Shown: positions 44,576 through 58,700 of the stretch, piece after piece | Layout: every line of letters starts with the position of its first letter | Position numbering within the stretch: the first letter of the stretch is position 1 | NCBI GenBank assembly: GCA_015183035.1 | Contig: JACZZP010000024.1 | Location: 89,259 to 153,258 of the forward strand | Source of the DNA: Meloidogyne chitwoodi | Taxonomy: Eukaryota > Nematoda > Chromadorea > Rhabditida > Meloidogynidae | Length of the DNA: 64,000 nucleotides | Direction: 5' to 3' | Program-made: the position numbers and the translations under genes | Notes under the pieces: model-generated | Seen by the model: only the letters and a program-made list of their open reading frames with translations | The model's database searches: none | Told to the model about the DNA's origin: nothing

Positions 44576-45540
44576 AAAGTGTTCTTTTTAGTAGAATATT
44601 TAATTAATTTTAAATAAATATTAATATTCATTTTAATTTTAAATCAAACAAAAAGTTGTTTATTTTTTTAATTTTTAAAATTTTATCATAATAATAAAGC
44701 TCCCCATTTATCACAATGTAACATGGTTGGACAAATAGTCTATTTATTTGATAAAAATGACCTTAAAAAATATAATTTCATTGAGAAGTTTTAATGCTTA
44801 TAATTGTCTAATACATTATTATTAAATTAACAAATGTATAAAAATCTAATTTAATGTCGTATTTATAAAAATATACATTTATCAATATTATAACAATGAT
44901 AAGCTACAATTGACACTGCTGTACGATGTGCCTAAGTCGTAATTGATGGTTAAATTTATAAAATTAATTTTATTTTTATTTACATTAAAATTTTTTTATT
45001 AATATTCCCAAATAACATTTAAAATATTGTTGAAAAATTATTTATTTTTCAAATTATTCTCTTGTATAATATCATCCGTGTATATTTCTTTGGCTGCACC
45101 GTTTAATTTATTTTTTAAATATTTACGTTTTAATAATTATTAAAACAATTATATAAATTTATAAAATTTTTATATCAAAATATATTCGTTTTTTGTTAAA
45201 TATGTACATTTTTACATATTTAAATTTCTATATTATTTCTTGAATTAAAAAAAAAATTTTTAATAATCGCATTAATTATTAATTTTTGTTTGTTTAATTA
45301 TCTTAATAAATCATATTTTATATTTTATTAGTTCAACTCATAAAATTAATTAATTAATTTGTATATTAAAAATTTAATTAGAAACAAATAATTTATTATA
45401 ATTTTTTATATTTAGTAATCGTTACTATTTTAGAAGATTTGATTTTAAAAAATAAAAAATTTAACTGACAAAGGAACTTCGATTAAAGACAAATTAGTTC
45501 TGTGCTTTATTTTGTAGCAATATAAAAATATTTTAACTTT
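44576..45540. other. AT-rich intergenic DNA
   Basis: No feature was found in roughly 960 bp. Confidence 0.5.
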
Positions 45541-46010
45541 TTTGTGAGCTATAGTAAAGTTGGTGAACAATGGGGGCTCCCTTGTTTGTGGAACCTGTCT
45601 ATATGCGCTCAAGTGTTGTAAATGTCCATACCCAAAGTAGAGGAGTTTAATGGGAGGGGAAATGACCGGAACTATTCCTAGAAATGCTTCAGGGTTGATC
45701 AGGTCCTTAGGCTATTCTCTCTCACCGAACACAAGATTTAATTGGCTTTTATTCAGACTTTAAATTAGAACAATAACAATATAAATAACATATTAAATTA
45801 ATGAATACAAACATTGGTCATAATTGAATAGGGATTTTACTAACTATAGCTTGGATGTTAAAAGAAACTGGTCTAACTAGTGAAAGTTAGTAACAAAAAG
45901 ATTAAAAATGTAAAAAGGAATAAAATATGATTATGAAAAGAGGCGGGGTTTAAGTCGCGATGATTCACACACACAATGGCCTAAGCCGTGTGACAAGACT
46001 CTACTTAACA
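45541..46010. other. Moderately GC-rich non-coding island
   Basis: The composition is similar to the 43.96-44.58 kb island. It includes a GGGAGGGGAAATGACCGG patch near 45652. No frame is open for a meaningful length and no RNA structure was recognised. Confidence 0.35.
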
Positions 46011-46177
46011 CTATTAAACTAATAATATAATTTATAAATTTATTATTTTATAATTGTTTTCTAACGTCAATAAATCCGGACTAATTTAGTTCCATGTAAA
46101 AATGTGCTTTATAATTTTTTTAATTTCACAAAATTTACGCATATCGTTTATTATATTATAGGGCGAGTTTCATTTAG

Positions 46178-46229
46178 ACATTGGGTCCGACCCTCCCCGC
46201 GAAGGGAAGGTCGGACGTGTCCTACCCAA
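46178..46229. repeat. GC-rich imperfect hairpin related to 10948
   Basis: Outer ATTGGGT pairs with ACCCAAT and inner GTCCGACC with GGTCGGAC, around a GC loop. The CATTGGGTC-GACC core is shared with the hairpin at 10948-10999, and ATTGGCCAATCTT follows in both places. Confidence 0.6.
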
Positions 46230-49130
46230 TAAGAAAAAGTCTTTATTAACTATTTATTTATTTAGCAAAAGTTAAATATATAATAGTAAAAGTTTTTGGG
46301 GATAGGATAAAAAGTGGTTATTTTATTAGTAAAGGACTGAATAAGATTGGCCAATCTTTTGGGTTTTTATATTAGTAAAGGAAGGATAATTAGTGACAAC
46401 ATAAAAATAGTATTATATAACATCGTTTTATATAAAAAAGTTAATTAATTTAGTTATATTTTTTATAAAAATTTTAATTTATGATTTTTTAAATAATAAT
46501 TTGTGATTGCCAAAGTGCAGAAGCGCTTTTCCAAAATTTTGCTATTCATTAAATGAGAATGCCCAGTAACTGATAGAATTAATTTTATAATTTTATTTGT
46601 TATTTCCGGTTGGTAATAGATTCGATATTTTATTTCAACTCCAAAATTAACGTGTTTTAAATTTATTAATTTTTAATATTTATTATTTTTAATTAATTTT
46701 AGAATTATTATTTAATATTTATTTAATATTTAATTTAGCTTTAAAATTATTTTATTCATCATCATCAATTTATTATTTTAATAATTATATTTTTATTTTT
46801 TTGACGATCTTCGTTTTTAAAAAATCATATTAATTTATTAATTAAATTAATAATATGTAAATATTTTTATTTTTATTAATTTTTGCTGGCAAGATTGGTT
46901 CTGACGAAGGCATAATTTTTTCAAAATTTCTGTTTCCAATCGTATTCACATTATTTGGCAAAGCGTGGCTATGTTTCATAATTTGAAATAGTTAAATTTT
47001 AGAATCTATTTTAATTATTTTAAAATTTTATTTATTATAATAAAGAAAATATTGAAATTACTTATTTTTAAGTTTAATCAAATTTTAAAAATTTAAAATT
47101 TGATTTTTTTGCCTTCCTAAGAGAAGGGAATTTGGCTATGTTAATTTGAGTAATTTTAAAATTATAGAATGTAAATAAATAAATAATTATTCAAGCTATT
47201 TTAATTAATTTTTTTTTTTCGTCTGTAAAACCAAACATGTTATTTTAGTAAATTTCATTTAAAATTTTTTTTAAGTAACATTAATTTTTAATTTTATTTA
47301 ATTGTTGGATAGCTAATTATTATATTCGTTCGTTGAAATATTAGTTTACTTTTAAAAAATAATTTATTTTATAAAGATAATTTTAATTATTTTTATAAAG
47401 CAAAATATGGCAGCTTTTATAATTTACTGACTATGGAATTTATAATTTTTATAAAAATGTAGTTGCGTGAAGGATCTTCCTTTTTTGCTGCAGCCTGCTT
47501 AAGTTATTTATCATTTTATTAAAAAATAAATTTTTTTTAATAAATTAATTATTCATTAATATCAGATAAAATGTCATCATTGAGACCAATGTACCATAAG
47601 ATTGGTAGGATCGACAAAATAGACTCTGTGGTTTACCCAATGTTGATTATATTGCATATGTTTTTACATTATGTGTAGTTAATACTGCCTTTTACAATGT
47701 TGATCCCTCTTTTTCTACTTTAATTAGTCAAGTTATTCTAACTTTTAAAAAATATTTTATTTTATAAAAATAATTATTTATTTTATAAAAATAATTTTTT
47801 ATTTTATTAGAAAATAATTATTTATTTTATTATAAAACAATTCATTGCTTCTTCTAATTTACTGACTAGATTTTTTAAATTTATTTTTTAAATGAAGTTT
47901 AGAGATAAGTCTTATTTTTTTTTGCTGCGGCTTGCTTAAATGTACTTACATTTTATTAACAAAATAAATTTTTTTAACAATTAATTCTTCATTAATATCA
48001 GATAAAATGTGTCATATTGAATCAATACGACTATAAATAAAAAATAATAATTAAATTATAACCCTGAGCAGTTGCGTTTTTACTTCCAAAATGACAACGC
48101 TGCAAGTTTATTATAAACTATTGATTCATGTATATATCTTCTTGCTTAGTTTTTCCAACTGTTTTTTCAAAATTTATTTGTATTTGTTTTTTGAAGAGAA
48201 AGAAAATTTTAAATTATTTATTTTAAACTCTCCAATAAGGATATAAGAAGTTTTATAAAATTTTATTCCAATTTAAAATAATATAATTTATTTTATATAA
48301 TAATACATTTTTTTATTAATAATGAATGGTGGTGAAGAAGAAAGATCTCAGCTCATATCAATTTTCTTTTTTATAGGCAGAAAATTGTAAAAGTAAAAAA
48401 CAATTTTAATCAGATAAGGAATATAAATAGAAAAATATATATATGAAAAATGTGTTAAAAATATATATTTTTTTAAGCGGAAATGAAAAGTTAAACATTT
48501 TTATATGGAATGTATGTGTGGTATAAATAAAATAAAAGGAATGTTAAAAAGATAAAATATAGATAAATATTTATTAAGTTAAAAAAAAAAATAAAATAAT
48601 ATTTAATTATTTGATTAAAATAAATAAATAAATATTTAATTAATTTAAATTTAAAAAATAAATAATTATTTAATGATTAAAATAAATAATTAACATTTAT
48701 ATTTTTGATTCTTTGTCGATTCTTTTTCGACATTTTTTATGAGTTGTTCTTCTATTTTTTTCGAAGACATATATTTTATTTATTTCTAGAACTTCGTTAA
48801 CATAAAAAGTTGGCAAATTAAATTTTCATTTTTGGCTTTTTCAAAAATCTGCTTCCAGAAACTATAATTTAATGATTTATTTGAGTAAATAAAAAATTTA
48901 TAATTTTTAAAATAAAAATTTATTCTAAATTATTTTAATAAACTACATCTAATATGTCCAAGAAAAATTAAATAAATTATATATATTTTTTAAATTCCCA
49001 AAAAATTAAAAATTAATTTAAATGGATTTAATATTTTAGTTTAATAATTGTTAATTATTTCTTAATTATTTATTATTATATAACTTACTTTTATATTTTA
49101 AATAATAATTTATTTAATTAATAAGTTATT
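46230..49130. other. Non-coding DNA with a diverged tandem duplication
   Basis: A block at about 47396-47600 (TTTATAATTTACTGACTA, TTTGCTGCAGCCTGCTTAAG, ATTAATATCAGATAAAATGT) recurs at about 47836-48030 with TTTGCTGCGGCTTGCTTAAA. No gene was recognised in the rest. Confidence 0.55.
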
Positions 49131-49341
49131 ACCACTCGAAATTATTTTATTAAAATATTTATTTTAAAAGAAAAAAATATGAAAAAGAATAATATTAATA
49201 TATATATTAGGGGGGGGGGAATTATTATATTTATATGTTTATATGAAAATAAATTGAAGGTTACAAAGAATTTGGTCGGCGAATAGGAAGTATGATAAAC
49301 AAATTAATTAATTAACATTGTGACGTTTATACGTCACAACA
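49131..49341. repeat. TGTGACGT-hairpin repeat family, copy 3 of 3
   Basis: It starts ACCACTCGAAATTATTTTAT and ends with the perfect hairpin TTGTGACGTTTATACGTCACAA. A run of nine G follows the AT-rich left part. It is about 85% similar to the 42761 copy by eye. Confidence 0.7.
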
Positions 49342-50573
49342 AAGTACATTACTATTATATTTAATTAATAATTTACTTATTTAATAAAATTTGTTAATAT
49401 TTTCAATTAAAATGATAAAGAAAAAAGGTTTCAAGGTATTATTTTTATTTCAGTTTATTGACCTTATTATTAGAATAAAAGTATTTAAAAAATTCCATTT
49501 AAGGATATTTCTAATAATTGATCATTCAGATCTATTGTCTACCTTTTAGCTAGAGTTATGCTAACAAGCATCTGCTTTATAAATTTATAACATTAATTCA
49601 TTCACTTTTCATTGATTTTAATTAATATATTTTTATTTATAAATTTTAAAATTATTTTTATTTTTAATAACAATTTAATGATCTTTTTTATAAAGAATTT
49701 TAAATTAATTTTATTTAAAAATCATTTTATAATTAAATATGCCTTTAATTACTTTAATATTTATTTTCATTATTAATTTTTCAATTTATTTTGACCAAGA
49801 ATCAGAATTTTTTAAAGACCAGTTTCAATAATCAAAAAGTTATAAATAAAATGTGTTCACTCCAATTTGGTATATGTATTTTAAATTATTTAAATTTTAA
49901 ACATTCTTCAAGCACTAATTTCTCTCGCACATTTTTATTAAACTCAATGGCAATTTCATCTTCCATTGATAATAAAATATATTAAATTCTATTTAAAAAT
50001 AAATTACTTTCATTTTCTAAAATTGAGTAAGTCGTTTAATAGATGCTTCAATATTTATTTTTATTTTGTTATAAAACTTTTCTCTTTAAATAAAGAAACT
50101 AATCCAAATAAGATTCTAAATATATGAAAATTTTGGGGGTCTTATATATGGAAATTTTTATATAAAAAATATTATAATAAATTAATTAAATTATAAAAAA
50201 TAAATTTATTTTTTATTAGTATATAAAAAAAAATTTTTATATAAAAATTTTTTATTTTATAATCAATTAATTAATAAAAGTGCATCTTTTTTATGGGGAA
50301 AGCGCAAATAGCTGGAAGGCAATTTGCGCCAAAAATAAAAAAATTATTAAGGAAAACGAATGCGGAAAAATTATATTTATTTATATTTTATTTTATAAAA
50401 ATTATTATTTTATTATTTATTTTAAATTTAAAAATTATTTTTTAATTTTTAATCATTGGCTTCTTGATACGCCAGAATTAGCTCCACTTTCATTAGGAAG
50501 TGTCTTCTTTGACATCCTTTCGGGCCTGTGTGACGAATCAATGAGCGCAAGGAAAGGCATCTTGAATTAAGAC
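49342..50573. other. AT-rich DNA; right end joins a GC-richer island
   Basis: The block at 49995-50110 matches 41310-41440. Positions 50465-50573 are compositionally like coding sequence on the minus strand (PFLALIDSSHRPERMSKK is readable), but no start, stop or splice sites define an exon. Confidence 0.4.
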
Positions 50574-50744
50574 TCACAAATCCTCTTCATACCATTTGAC
50601 CATTCCTACAATTTCAATTTTCGACTTTATCTGTTGTGCGAAACGGACAAACATTTGAGCTGGTCCCTGTGTTTGACAGTCTCTGTCTCCACTACCACAG
50701 TATATTTCTGCTGATCCTTTCGCATCTTGTTGAATTCGGTTCAT
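50574..50744 (-). CDS. Small hypothetical protein, GC-richer than context (56 aa)
   Basis: An ATG-to-TGA frame encodes 56 residues of balanced composition, including MNRIQQDAKGSAEIYCGSGD, TQGPAQMFVRFAQQIKSKIE and VGMVKWYEEDL. GC content is far above the surroundings, which argues for a real or recently functional coding sequence. The centre (GPAQMFVRFAQQIKSKIEI) would form an amphipathic helix followed by a strand. I do not recognise the family. It could be one exon of a gene continuing into 50465-50573, a gene fragment carried by an element, or a transferred fragment. Confidence 0.4.
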   Translation of the reverse strand: MNRIQQDAKGSAEIYCGSGDRDCQTQGPAQMFVRFAQQIKSKIEIVGMVKWYEEDL

Positions 50745-53700
50745 TAATTAATTTATTCTTACTTTTAAAAAATAAATTATAATTTAGTTTTAAAATATAT
50801 TTAATATAAAATTATATGTAATATTAATTGGATTAAACTCGCATAGTTGTTAGTTTCTTAAAACAACGAATTATAAGAGAATACACTGATTAACATGTCA
50901 TTTTATAAACTTGAAAATTCACCTAAAAGTTTTAAAAATTTAGAAAAAAATGTTTATATAAAAGAAAATATTTTTTAAAATAACTCTTAACATTATCGAG
51001 TTAACGAATGTTATAAAATAAATAATTATTATAATCTATTTAAAAAATATTTTAATCAATTAAAAAATAACAAAAGATTCAATAAATTTTATTTAATTGT
51101 TCCAGGACATATTTTCCTAAAATATATTCTTTTTTAGAATTATTTAAAATTTTGTCGTATTTCCAAAATGCTTGGCCGTTTATGACTTTATCAGGAAGGA
51201 CTATTTCTTTTAAAATATTTATAAAAAAATTTTTTTAGTACATAACATAAATAATATAATTTGTTAATAAAATATTAATAAATAATATTTATTTTATTTA
51301 TTTTAAATTTAATTTAATTATAAATTATTTAAACAATTAATTTAATTTCAGGGTGTAATTAAGTATACTAACTTTTTTATCAAATATAATATTAATTAAT
51401 TTTTGATCTTCATTCGATTAAAAATATTTTATTATTATAATTAATTTTATTTTGGATCAGTCTCAAGAAGGTGACAAAACGCTAGTAACAAAAGAATTGC
51501 AAAAAGGCCTATGCTATCAATTTAGTCAAGGCGCTTTTGCTTAATAATTTACTTTTATATTTTAATTAATTTATATTAGTTTATAAATTTTAGTAATTTT
51601 TTTTGACTAAATAGAATTAATTAAATTAATGTTTACACAATATTTAAACGCAAGTTTTGCAATTCCGGTGAACACATTTTCCAATTTTATTTATTTCTAT
51701 TAACAATTTAATTTAAAATTTATGTTGCATACATATTAATTTTTAATTTATGTAATTTAATTAATTAATTATATTTTTTTTGAATTTTAAATATTTAATT
51801 TTTCATACTTGTAGAATATATGCGATTTTTTTTAAATCTTCAGGTTGTAGTAGGAGCAACAAAAAATACTATATTATCATTGTTTTTAATAATACAGTTA
51901 TGATATATTTTATAATAAAAATCTTCAAAATTGATTAAAGCAAAAATGCAATAATAATGATTTTGATATCCAAAACTATTGCAACAATATTCGAATAATT
52001 GACTTGCCGTTAATATAGTATTATTACAACATTTATTAATTAAAACAATTCCTTCGGAAATATTATAATTTTATCGTTCATTTCCAATGTTATTTGTTTA
52101 AGTTTATTAATATAAAAGTTGTGATACAAAATTTTTGATCAAAAAGAACGTTTTTAAATAATCTTTGAAAAAACAAATCTAATAATTGCATTTTAAAATA
52201 CATAAATTGACATTCGCATTGGATACATCCAATTAAATATTTTTTGGAATTTTGATTTAAATTTTATTTTTAAATTTGTTATTTATTCTCAATTAAATAT
52301 ACTAATAAATTTAATCAATTTTTAGTTAAATTTTCATTCATTTTGATGATTTTACTTACAATTAGTTTAACTTTTTTCTATATAATTATTGTAGTCAATC
52401 TGCTGATTCGTTATATTTTATTCTATTTTTTTCTGCAATAACAAATAATTTTTGTTCAGTTTTAATTGTTATTAAATAGAGTTTTTATCAAATAGTTATC
52501 TGTAATATTAATTAGAGCATAATTTGCAATGTTGAATCAGTTTTTACAAAATAAACAGAGAACAGAGTACGTTACTAATTTCATTTAAATTTCTGTTTTA
52601 AATTTTTATTTAGAAAATCCGCTGTTGTAGGGAGCAAGACACTTTCATAACTTCTTTAGTTTTTTTTTTGCTTAAGTAATATTGTTGTGTATGTTGCTTG
52701 ACTCTCTTTTCATTTTTCTATATTCACTGGAAAAAGGGTTATTTGAGAATTTAATATTTTTGGGGGTATCAATGCTTCGAGAGTTAATGGTAAAAACGGT
52801 AAAAACCGCAACAAAAAACATTATGGATAATGCGCGTATTTTGCTAGAGCGAGGAATAGTAAAACATACTAATTAAGTATTTTATTTTGAATTTATTTTT
52901 ATGAATCTATTGTAATAAATTTAGTATTTCCAACATGTTCCGATTGAGGTAAAATATAATTTTCAGAAACTATTTATCCTAATCAGTGTTTTACAGTGTA
53001 CTCCAATACGATAGCCTACTTTAAAATTGTGGTTAAGGTCTAACAGGGTGTGCGGACGAGTTAATTTATAGTAATTTTTTATTTATTAATATTAGAGTTA
53101 GAAAACTTCCCTCAAGGCCCGAAGGAATTGAGGGAGGTTTTATTTAATATTAAGTAAAGGACTTACTTTTTAATTAATAATTTATCAATATTTATTTATT
53201 TATAATATTTTTATTATATAAGATTATATATATTTAATGAATTTTGGGAGAGTTCAAATACGTAAAATTGTTATAAAAATAATATAAAACTTGATATAAT
53301 AAACATAATTTAGTTTTTATTAATATAAAAAATGAAGTTATATTTATAAATTTTATTATTTTATTTTTTATGATTTATTATAAAATTAAGTATTTTTTTA
53401 AGTGCAATTTTGCGTAAAATGCCTAAGGAAAATTAAATGATATATAAATAAAAGTACAATTTTTATGAAACTGGTGTAAATATTAGAATCAGATATTTTT
53501 TGCGCAAAACGCGCTAAAACAGGATATGTCGAAAATATATGTGCGAAATTATAACTTAATTTCTATATTTACTATATAATTTCCTTTAAATTATATAAAT
53601 ATTTCGCCTTCTATCCAAGGATAGGAAATTAAAATTTATTGTTAATATTTGATCACAAATCAAATTTATTTTTAAAAATATAAAAGAATATAAAAAAAGT

Positions 53701-55724
53701 AAAAGTGAAGGAAAAAGAGTGAAAAGAAACTGATCGCCCATCACTTTGCATGTTAGGTTTTTAAAGCATGCTAAAAGGGATGGGCCAAAAATATTAACAA
53801 GAATTTATTTTATTTAAATGAATCATAAGTTTAAAATTATTTTATTTATTTCGTCATTCAATAAATGACAATATAGTTTTATTTTATTTAATATAAAAAT
53901 TTATTTATTTATTTTTAAAAATAAAAATTATTTTTAAGTTTCGACAAGGGAACTGTTGGGGAGGACAGAGAAGTCAGTTTGGAAAGAGAAATTTTGAAAA
54001 TGGGATTTACAGTTTCAGTAAATATGTCTTTAAAACTAAGTATAAATCCTTGATCTGGAGGGGTATTGGAGGCTGATAAGAAGGGGTTTTACATTATAAT
54101 TTATGTGGATTATGAAATTCTAAATTAATTTTATCTATTATATTTTATATAATAAATTAATAAACTTTAAAAAATTAATTATATACTTTTAAATTTATTA
54201 AATTTTATTTGATATAATTAAATTAAATCATCTAATAAATTTTATTTTAATTATTTGGTTGCTTATTTTTATAACTTTTATTTTTGCTAATATTTTTGTC
54301 GCTGTTCATGCTCTATTTTTTAGTTAGTTTGATCACTTTTCCAACTAATAGCTTATTAATAACTGTCAAATACTTTATTTTTTATATTAAATATTTTAAA
54401 TTAATTTATCTAATAAATTAGTGGTATATTGTGATTAGATACCCAATTAAAAAAATTATATTAAAATTATAATATTTAATATTGCCATCGTCAGAGCTCG
54501 TTTTTCTTCTCTTTCTTTTTAAGCTGACAATTAAAATTTAATAATTGTTTTTGTCATAATTCTTTCTAGATGCTTGTTTTAAGGTCATGGATAACAATAT
54601 TGAAAGAAACGGTTGAAATAATATTTTTATTTGAGAAGTTTTTTTAACAATGTTGTTTAGTTCTTTTGCTCTAATCGGTGATTAATATTATCAAATTAAA
54701 TTTTAAAAATAAATTGATTTTTATAAAAATATTAATTTTCTTTTCTTCCATATAAATATAATCAATTTTATTTTTTAAATATGCGTAATTATAGGTAAAA
54801 GAATATTATAATACACATGGTAATAAATTAATTTTATTTTTATAATTGAACCTTTATATTAAAAAAATTAATTTATAAATAAATACTATTTTTAAAATTA
54901 GTTTTGTTATGTTTTGTAGAAACCAATTCTAAAACTCGGAATTATAAAATATATTAGAAATTTTGTATTAATTATAATATAAATGATAAAAAAATTTTTA
55001 ACTATATTTGTATTTCGGTTGCTCTGGTCAAGTTTTTAGGAGTGAATATGAGTAGAACAATATTTGCTTGACCTAATTACATGCAGGACATTAAGTTTTA
55101 TCTAGAGGTATTACATGTATGAGGTCACCCTCTAACTCTTTTAGTAAAAAAAGTGTAATTAGTAAAAATAAAAATATTTATAAAATATAAAAAATTATAC
55201 TTTGTGTGATCACTAGTTGATTGATGATAAAGAAATTTATTTTATTATTATTTAATTAATTTTATTATATAGTAATAATAATAAATATTTTAAATAAATT
55301 TTAATTTTAGTAAAAAAATAATAATTTTTTAAATTAATATTATTGAAATTACCGGGATTATAAAGTTTAATAATCATTTGTTTAATGAATTTTGTTTAAT
55401 CTTCATCTGATTCCATTTTCATAAAATTTTTTAGATCATTACAAAATTTTTCCATTAAAGAAATATTTTCTTTTGTTTTACCCAAAAATTTTTTAACAAT
55501 GTATATTTATTAAAATTTTTATTAAATTATTTTTCTAAAATTACAACGTTTTCTAAAAAATTTTACTTTTTAAAAATTTTTAACTTTTCTTGTATTTTTA
55601 TTTAAAACTTACTATTTGTTCTTTACCATTTTAGTTTTTTTATTTTTTTAATACTTAGTTCCAACTTTCTCCCATATATTGTTTTTTTCTACAAACTTTT
55701 CTTTTCTATAAGTATTTCTTCACA
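50745..55724. other. AT-rich non-coding DNA
   Basis: About 5 kb has no supportable gene. Noted structures are a hairpin on CCCTCAA/TTGAGGG at 53105-53135 and an imperfect inverted repeat GCCCATC/GATGGGC with inner GCATG/CATGC at about 53726-53787. An AT-noise frame at 52682-52876 has a better-looking C-terminal half but no other support. Confidence 0.5.
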
Positions 55725-58700
55725 TGATAACGTTTTATTACTTATTTTTTAAATTAAATAATTGATTTTTTGACGTATAGTCTCACGACAACTAAGAACA
55801 CGACGTTTTTATATTAATTTTGTTTAATACATTTTAAAAAAAAAACAAAGTAAACATTGTATACTTATAGACATTTTTGTCAATAATTTATTTTATTTTT
55901 ATTGAAATATTCTTTTATAATTTTAGAATTTAATTGAATCTTTTTTAATAAAATCGAAAAAAGTTTGCTAAATTAAAATATTAACATATTTATTAAATAT
56001 TTTTTATTTTTTTAAAAATAATATTAATATCCTCTATTAACTATTTTCTTTATAATTATTTGTTTATTATACATAAATATAGGAACAGTGTATGTATAAA
56101 TATTTTTTTATAAAAAATATTTATATGGAGAATTTTTTTAAAGCATTAATATTTAAAATTTGTTATTTTTCTTTAAAAGATTAAAAATTTATTTGAATTA
56201 TTAAATTTAGTGCTTAAAATTAAAGAAGAAAATTTCTTGATTATTTTAAATAATTTTTAATATAGCAAAATATAATATTATTTGTTATCAAATTAAATCC
56301 TTATTCAATTAATAACTACAATACCTGGAGAACAAATTAGTAAGTTTATGTTTATATTGTTCATAGTCCCATAATTATTGATACCCGCATTTTTAAAAAA
56401 TTTTTATATTTTTAAAATTATATTTATTTATATTAAAAACTTATTTTAGAAACTAATACTTTATTGTCACGTAAACAAAATAATTTAATTGGTTTAATTA
56501 AAGTTATGCGAAATTTAACGATATGGCATTATCAATCAGGAAAGTAAGCTAGATAATTTAAATATATAAATGATATTATAAAATTTATTCAAATCTGTCA
56601 GTTGCATACTTCTCTCTGCTTTTGTCGCTAATGAGGACAAAACAGAAACTGGACAATTTTTAGTTTCAATGATAACTAATGATATAATGAAAGTGGTTCG
56701 TAAGCAAAATTTTATGTAATTCTTCTAAAAATAAGTTAATAAACTATATTGTTTTTATTTATATAAATTCTGACAATATAAAAATAAATCAAAAAAATGA
56801 AATTCAAATTTTAGCTTCAATTTTCTGGCACATGTGCTAATGCTTCCTTATCTGGCGATGAAATCGCCATGGATGAATATATGAATGATATTTTAAATGA
56901 TGCATATGATATTCTAGATTTTGTCGGAAAATGGATATCCACTAAATTGGTAAATATTTGTTTATTATAGCACATAACATGTGCAAATATTTATTTAATT
57001 AAAAATATAAAATCATTTTTATACTCCAATTCCTTAAGGTAAATATTCATTAATATTTAGGATAATCAATGGCCTGGAACACAGATCAAGTATGCACTTA
57101 ATACAATAAAAGAAGATATAGTTGCAGCTCAAAATTATAATATTACTGCTAAAAATATTGGCATTTCTTTGATGAAGCGGGGTTCTCTAGGGCAAGTTTA
57201 TTTAATTCGTTTATATAATGAAATTTATAAATTAAAGAATATTTTCCTAAAAAATTATTAAATTCGATTTTTGTTAAAATTAATTTTATATTACATTTAA
57301 TATTTAGATTTCATTACCATGTACTAATCACTGAACAATGGATTGGTGACGAATGGTACCATGGACCAATATGTTCAGCAGATAACTGCAATCTAAATAC
57401 AACAAATGGCATCAATATTGCCATTTTTCGTCAAAAAATTGATTCTATTGAAAATGCAGTATCAGCAAAGGCATGGTTTAATTCAACAAAATCTACCATC
57501 TTTTCTGTTATTAGGTAAAATTTAAAATTTTACTACCATAAAATGCATAAAATATATATAAATTCGAAATATAATTATAATTAATTTACAGTGAACATGC
57601 AGCTAAACCCTATTTAAATCTAATTATTGGATATATAAATGGAAGAACTAGGGGTTTAATTACAACAGATGGTTACCATAGTTCTTTGATGGTACGAAAT
57701 ATGAAATGGTTCGCAGCAGAATGCGAAATAAATTATGGAATTTATTACCAACCTGCATTTACTGAATTGCCGTTTGCTATTATTGAATATTTTGAAAATT
57801 TTGTTTTTACGGACGCAATAAGAATAATGTTATTTTTATTTATTTAATTGAACTAAACTAAATTTTCTTTGTTTTTAATGCTCATGAATTTTATTATCTT
57901 TATGTGTTATTTATTTTTTAAATTAATTTAAAATATTTAAATAAAAATCAATTAATAAATATTTATAAATTTAAAAAATATTAGTATATATAAAATATTT
58001 TTATCAACTCTTATTTCATTTAATATTATAAAATAACTAATCTTATATAAATAAACAAATGTATATTTTCTAAATATAATTGGATTAGAATTTATTTATT
58101 GAATATATTATAAAAATGAATCATTTATCGATTTTTCCATCCGTGAATAAATTTTTATGATCAAAAAATAATTAAACAGTTTAATAGAATTATATAAATA
58201 TTAATAATGTAAGATAATAATTAATATATTTTATGACAATTTAATTTGCGTCTTTTTTTATAACATTTTTAATTTAATGATAGAATTTTTAATAATATTT
58301 ATTTATTGTTTTATTTTTAAATATAATGTTATTTATTTAAAAATAGAATTAATTGTATTTTTTGGCATAAAAATTTTTTAAATTATGTTTACATATTATT
58401 AATTATACTTTGCGTACATAGAAAAACCACGCGTAAAACGATAATTTAGATTTTTATTTTTGTTAAATAATTCTTATTTTCCTTGATTTAATAATTATGT
58501 AATTATTATTATTCAAATTACCTAATTAAATAATTAGCCTTAATTAAAATATTTTATTCTTAAATTTTTTAAGAAATTTTAATATTTAATTAATTAACCT
58601 TTCATAGATAACTTTTTGCTAGAATTATTAGAGATATTATTTTTATTAAAAAACACTCTAGAATGAATGACAAAATCATTAGTATAAACAGTCAAAGATC

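Noticed and set aside
52682..52876. 64-aa plus-strand frame
   Set aside because: The second half looks protein-like, but there is no recognisable family, splice partner or conservation, so I left it uncalled.
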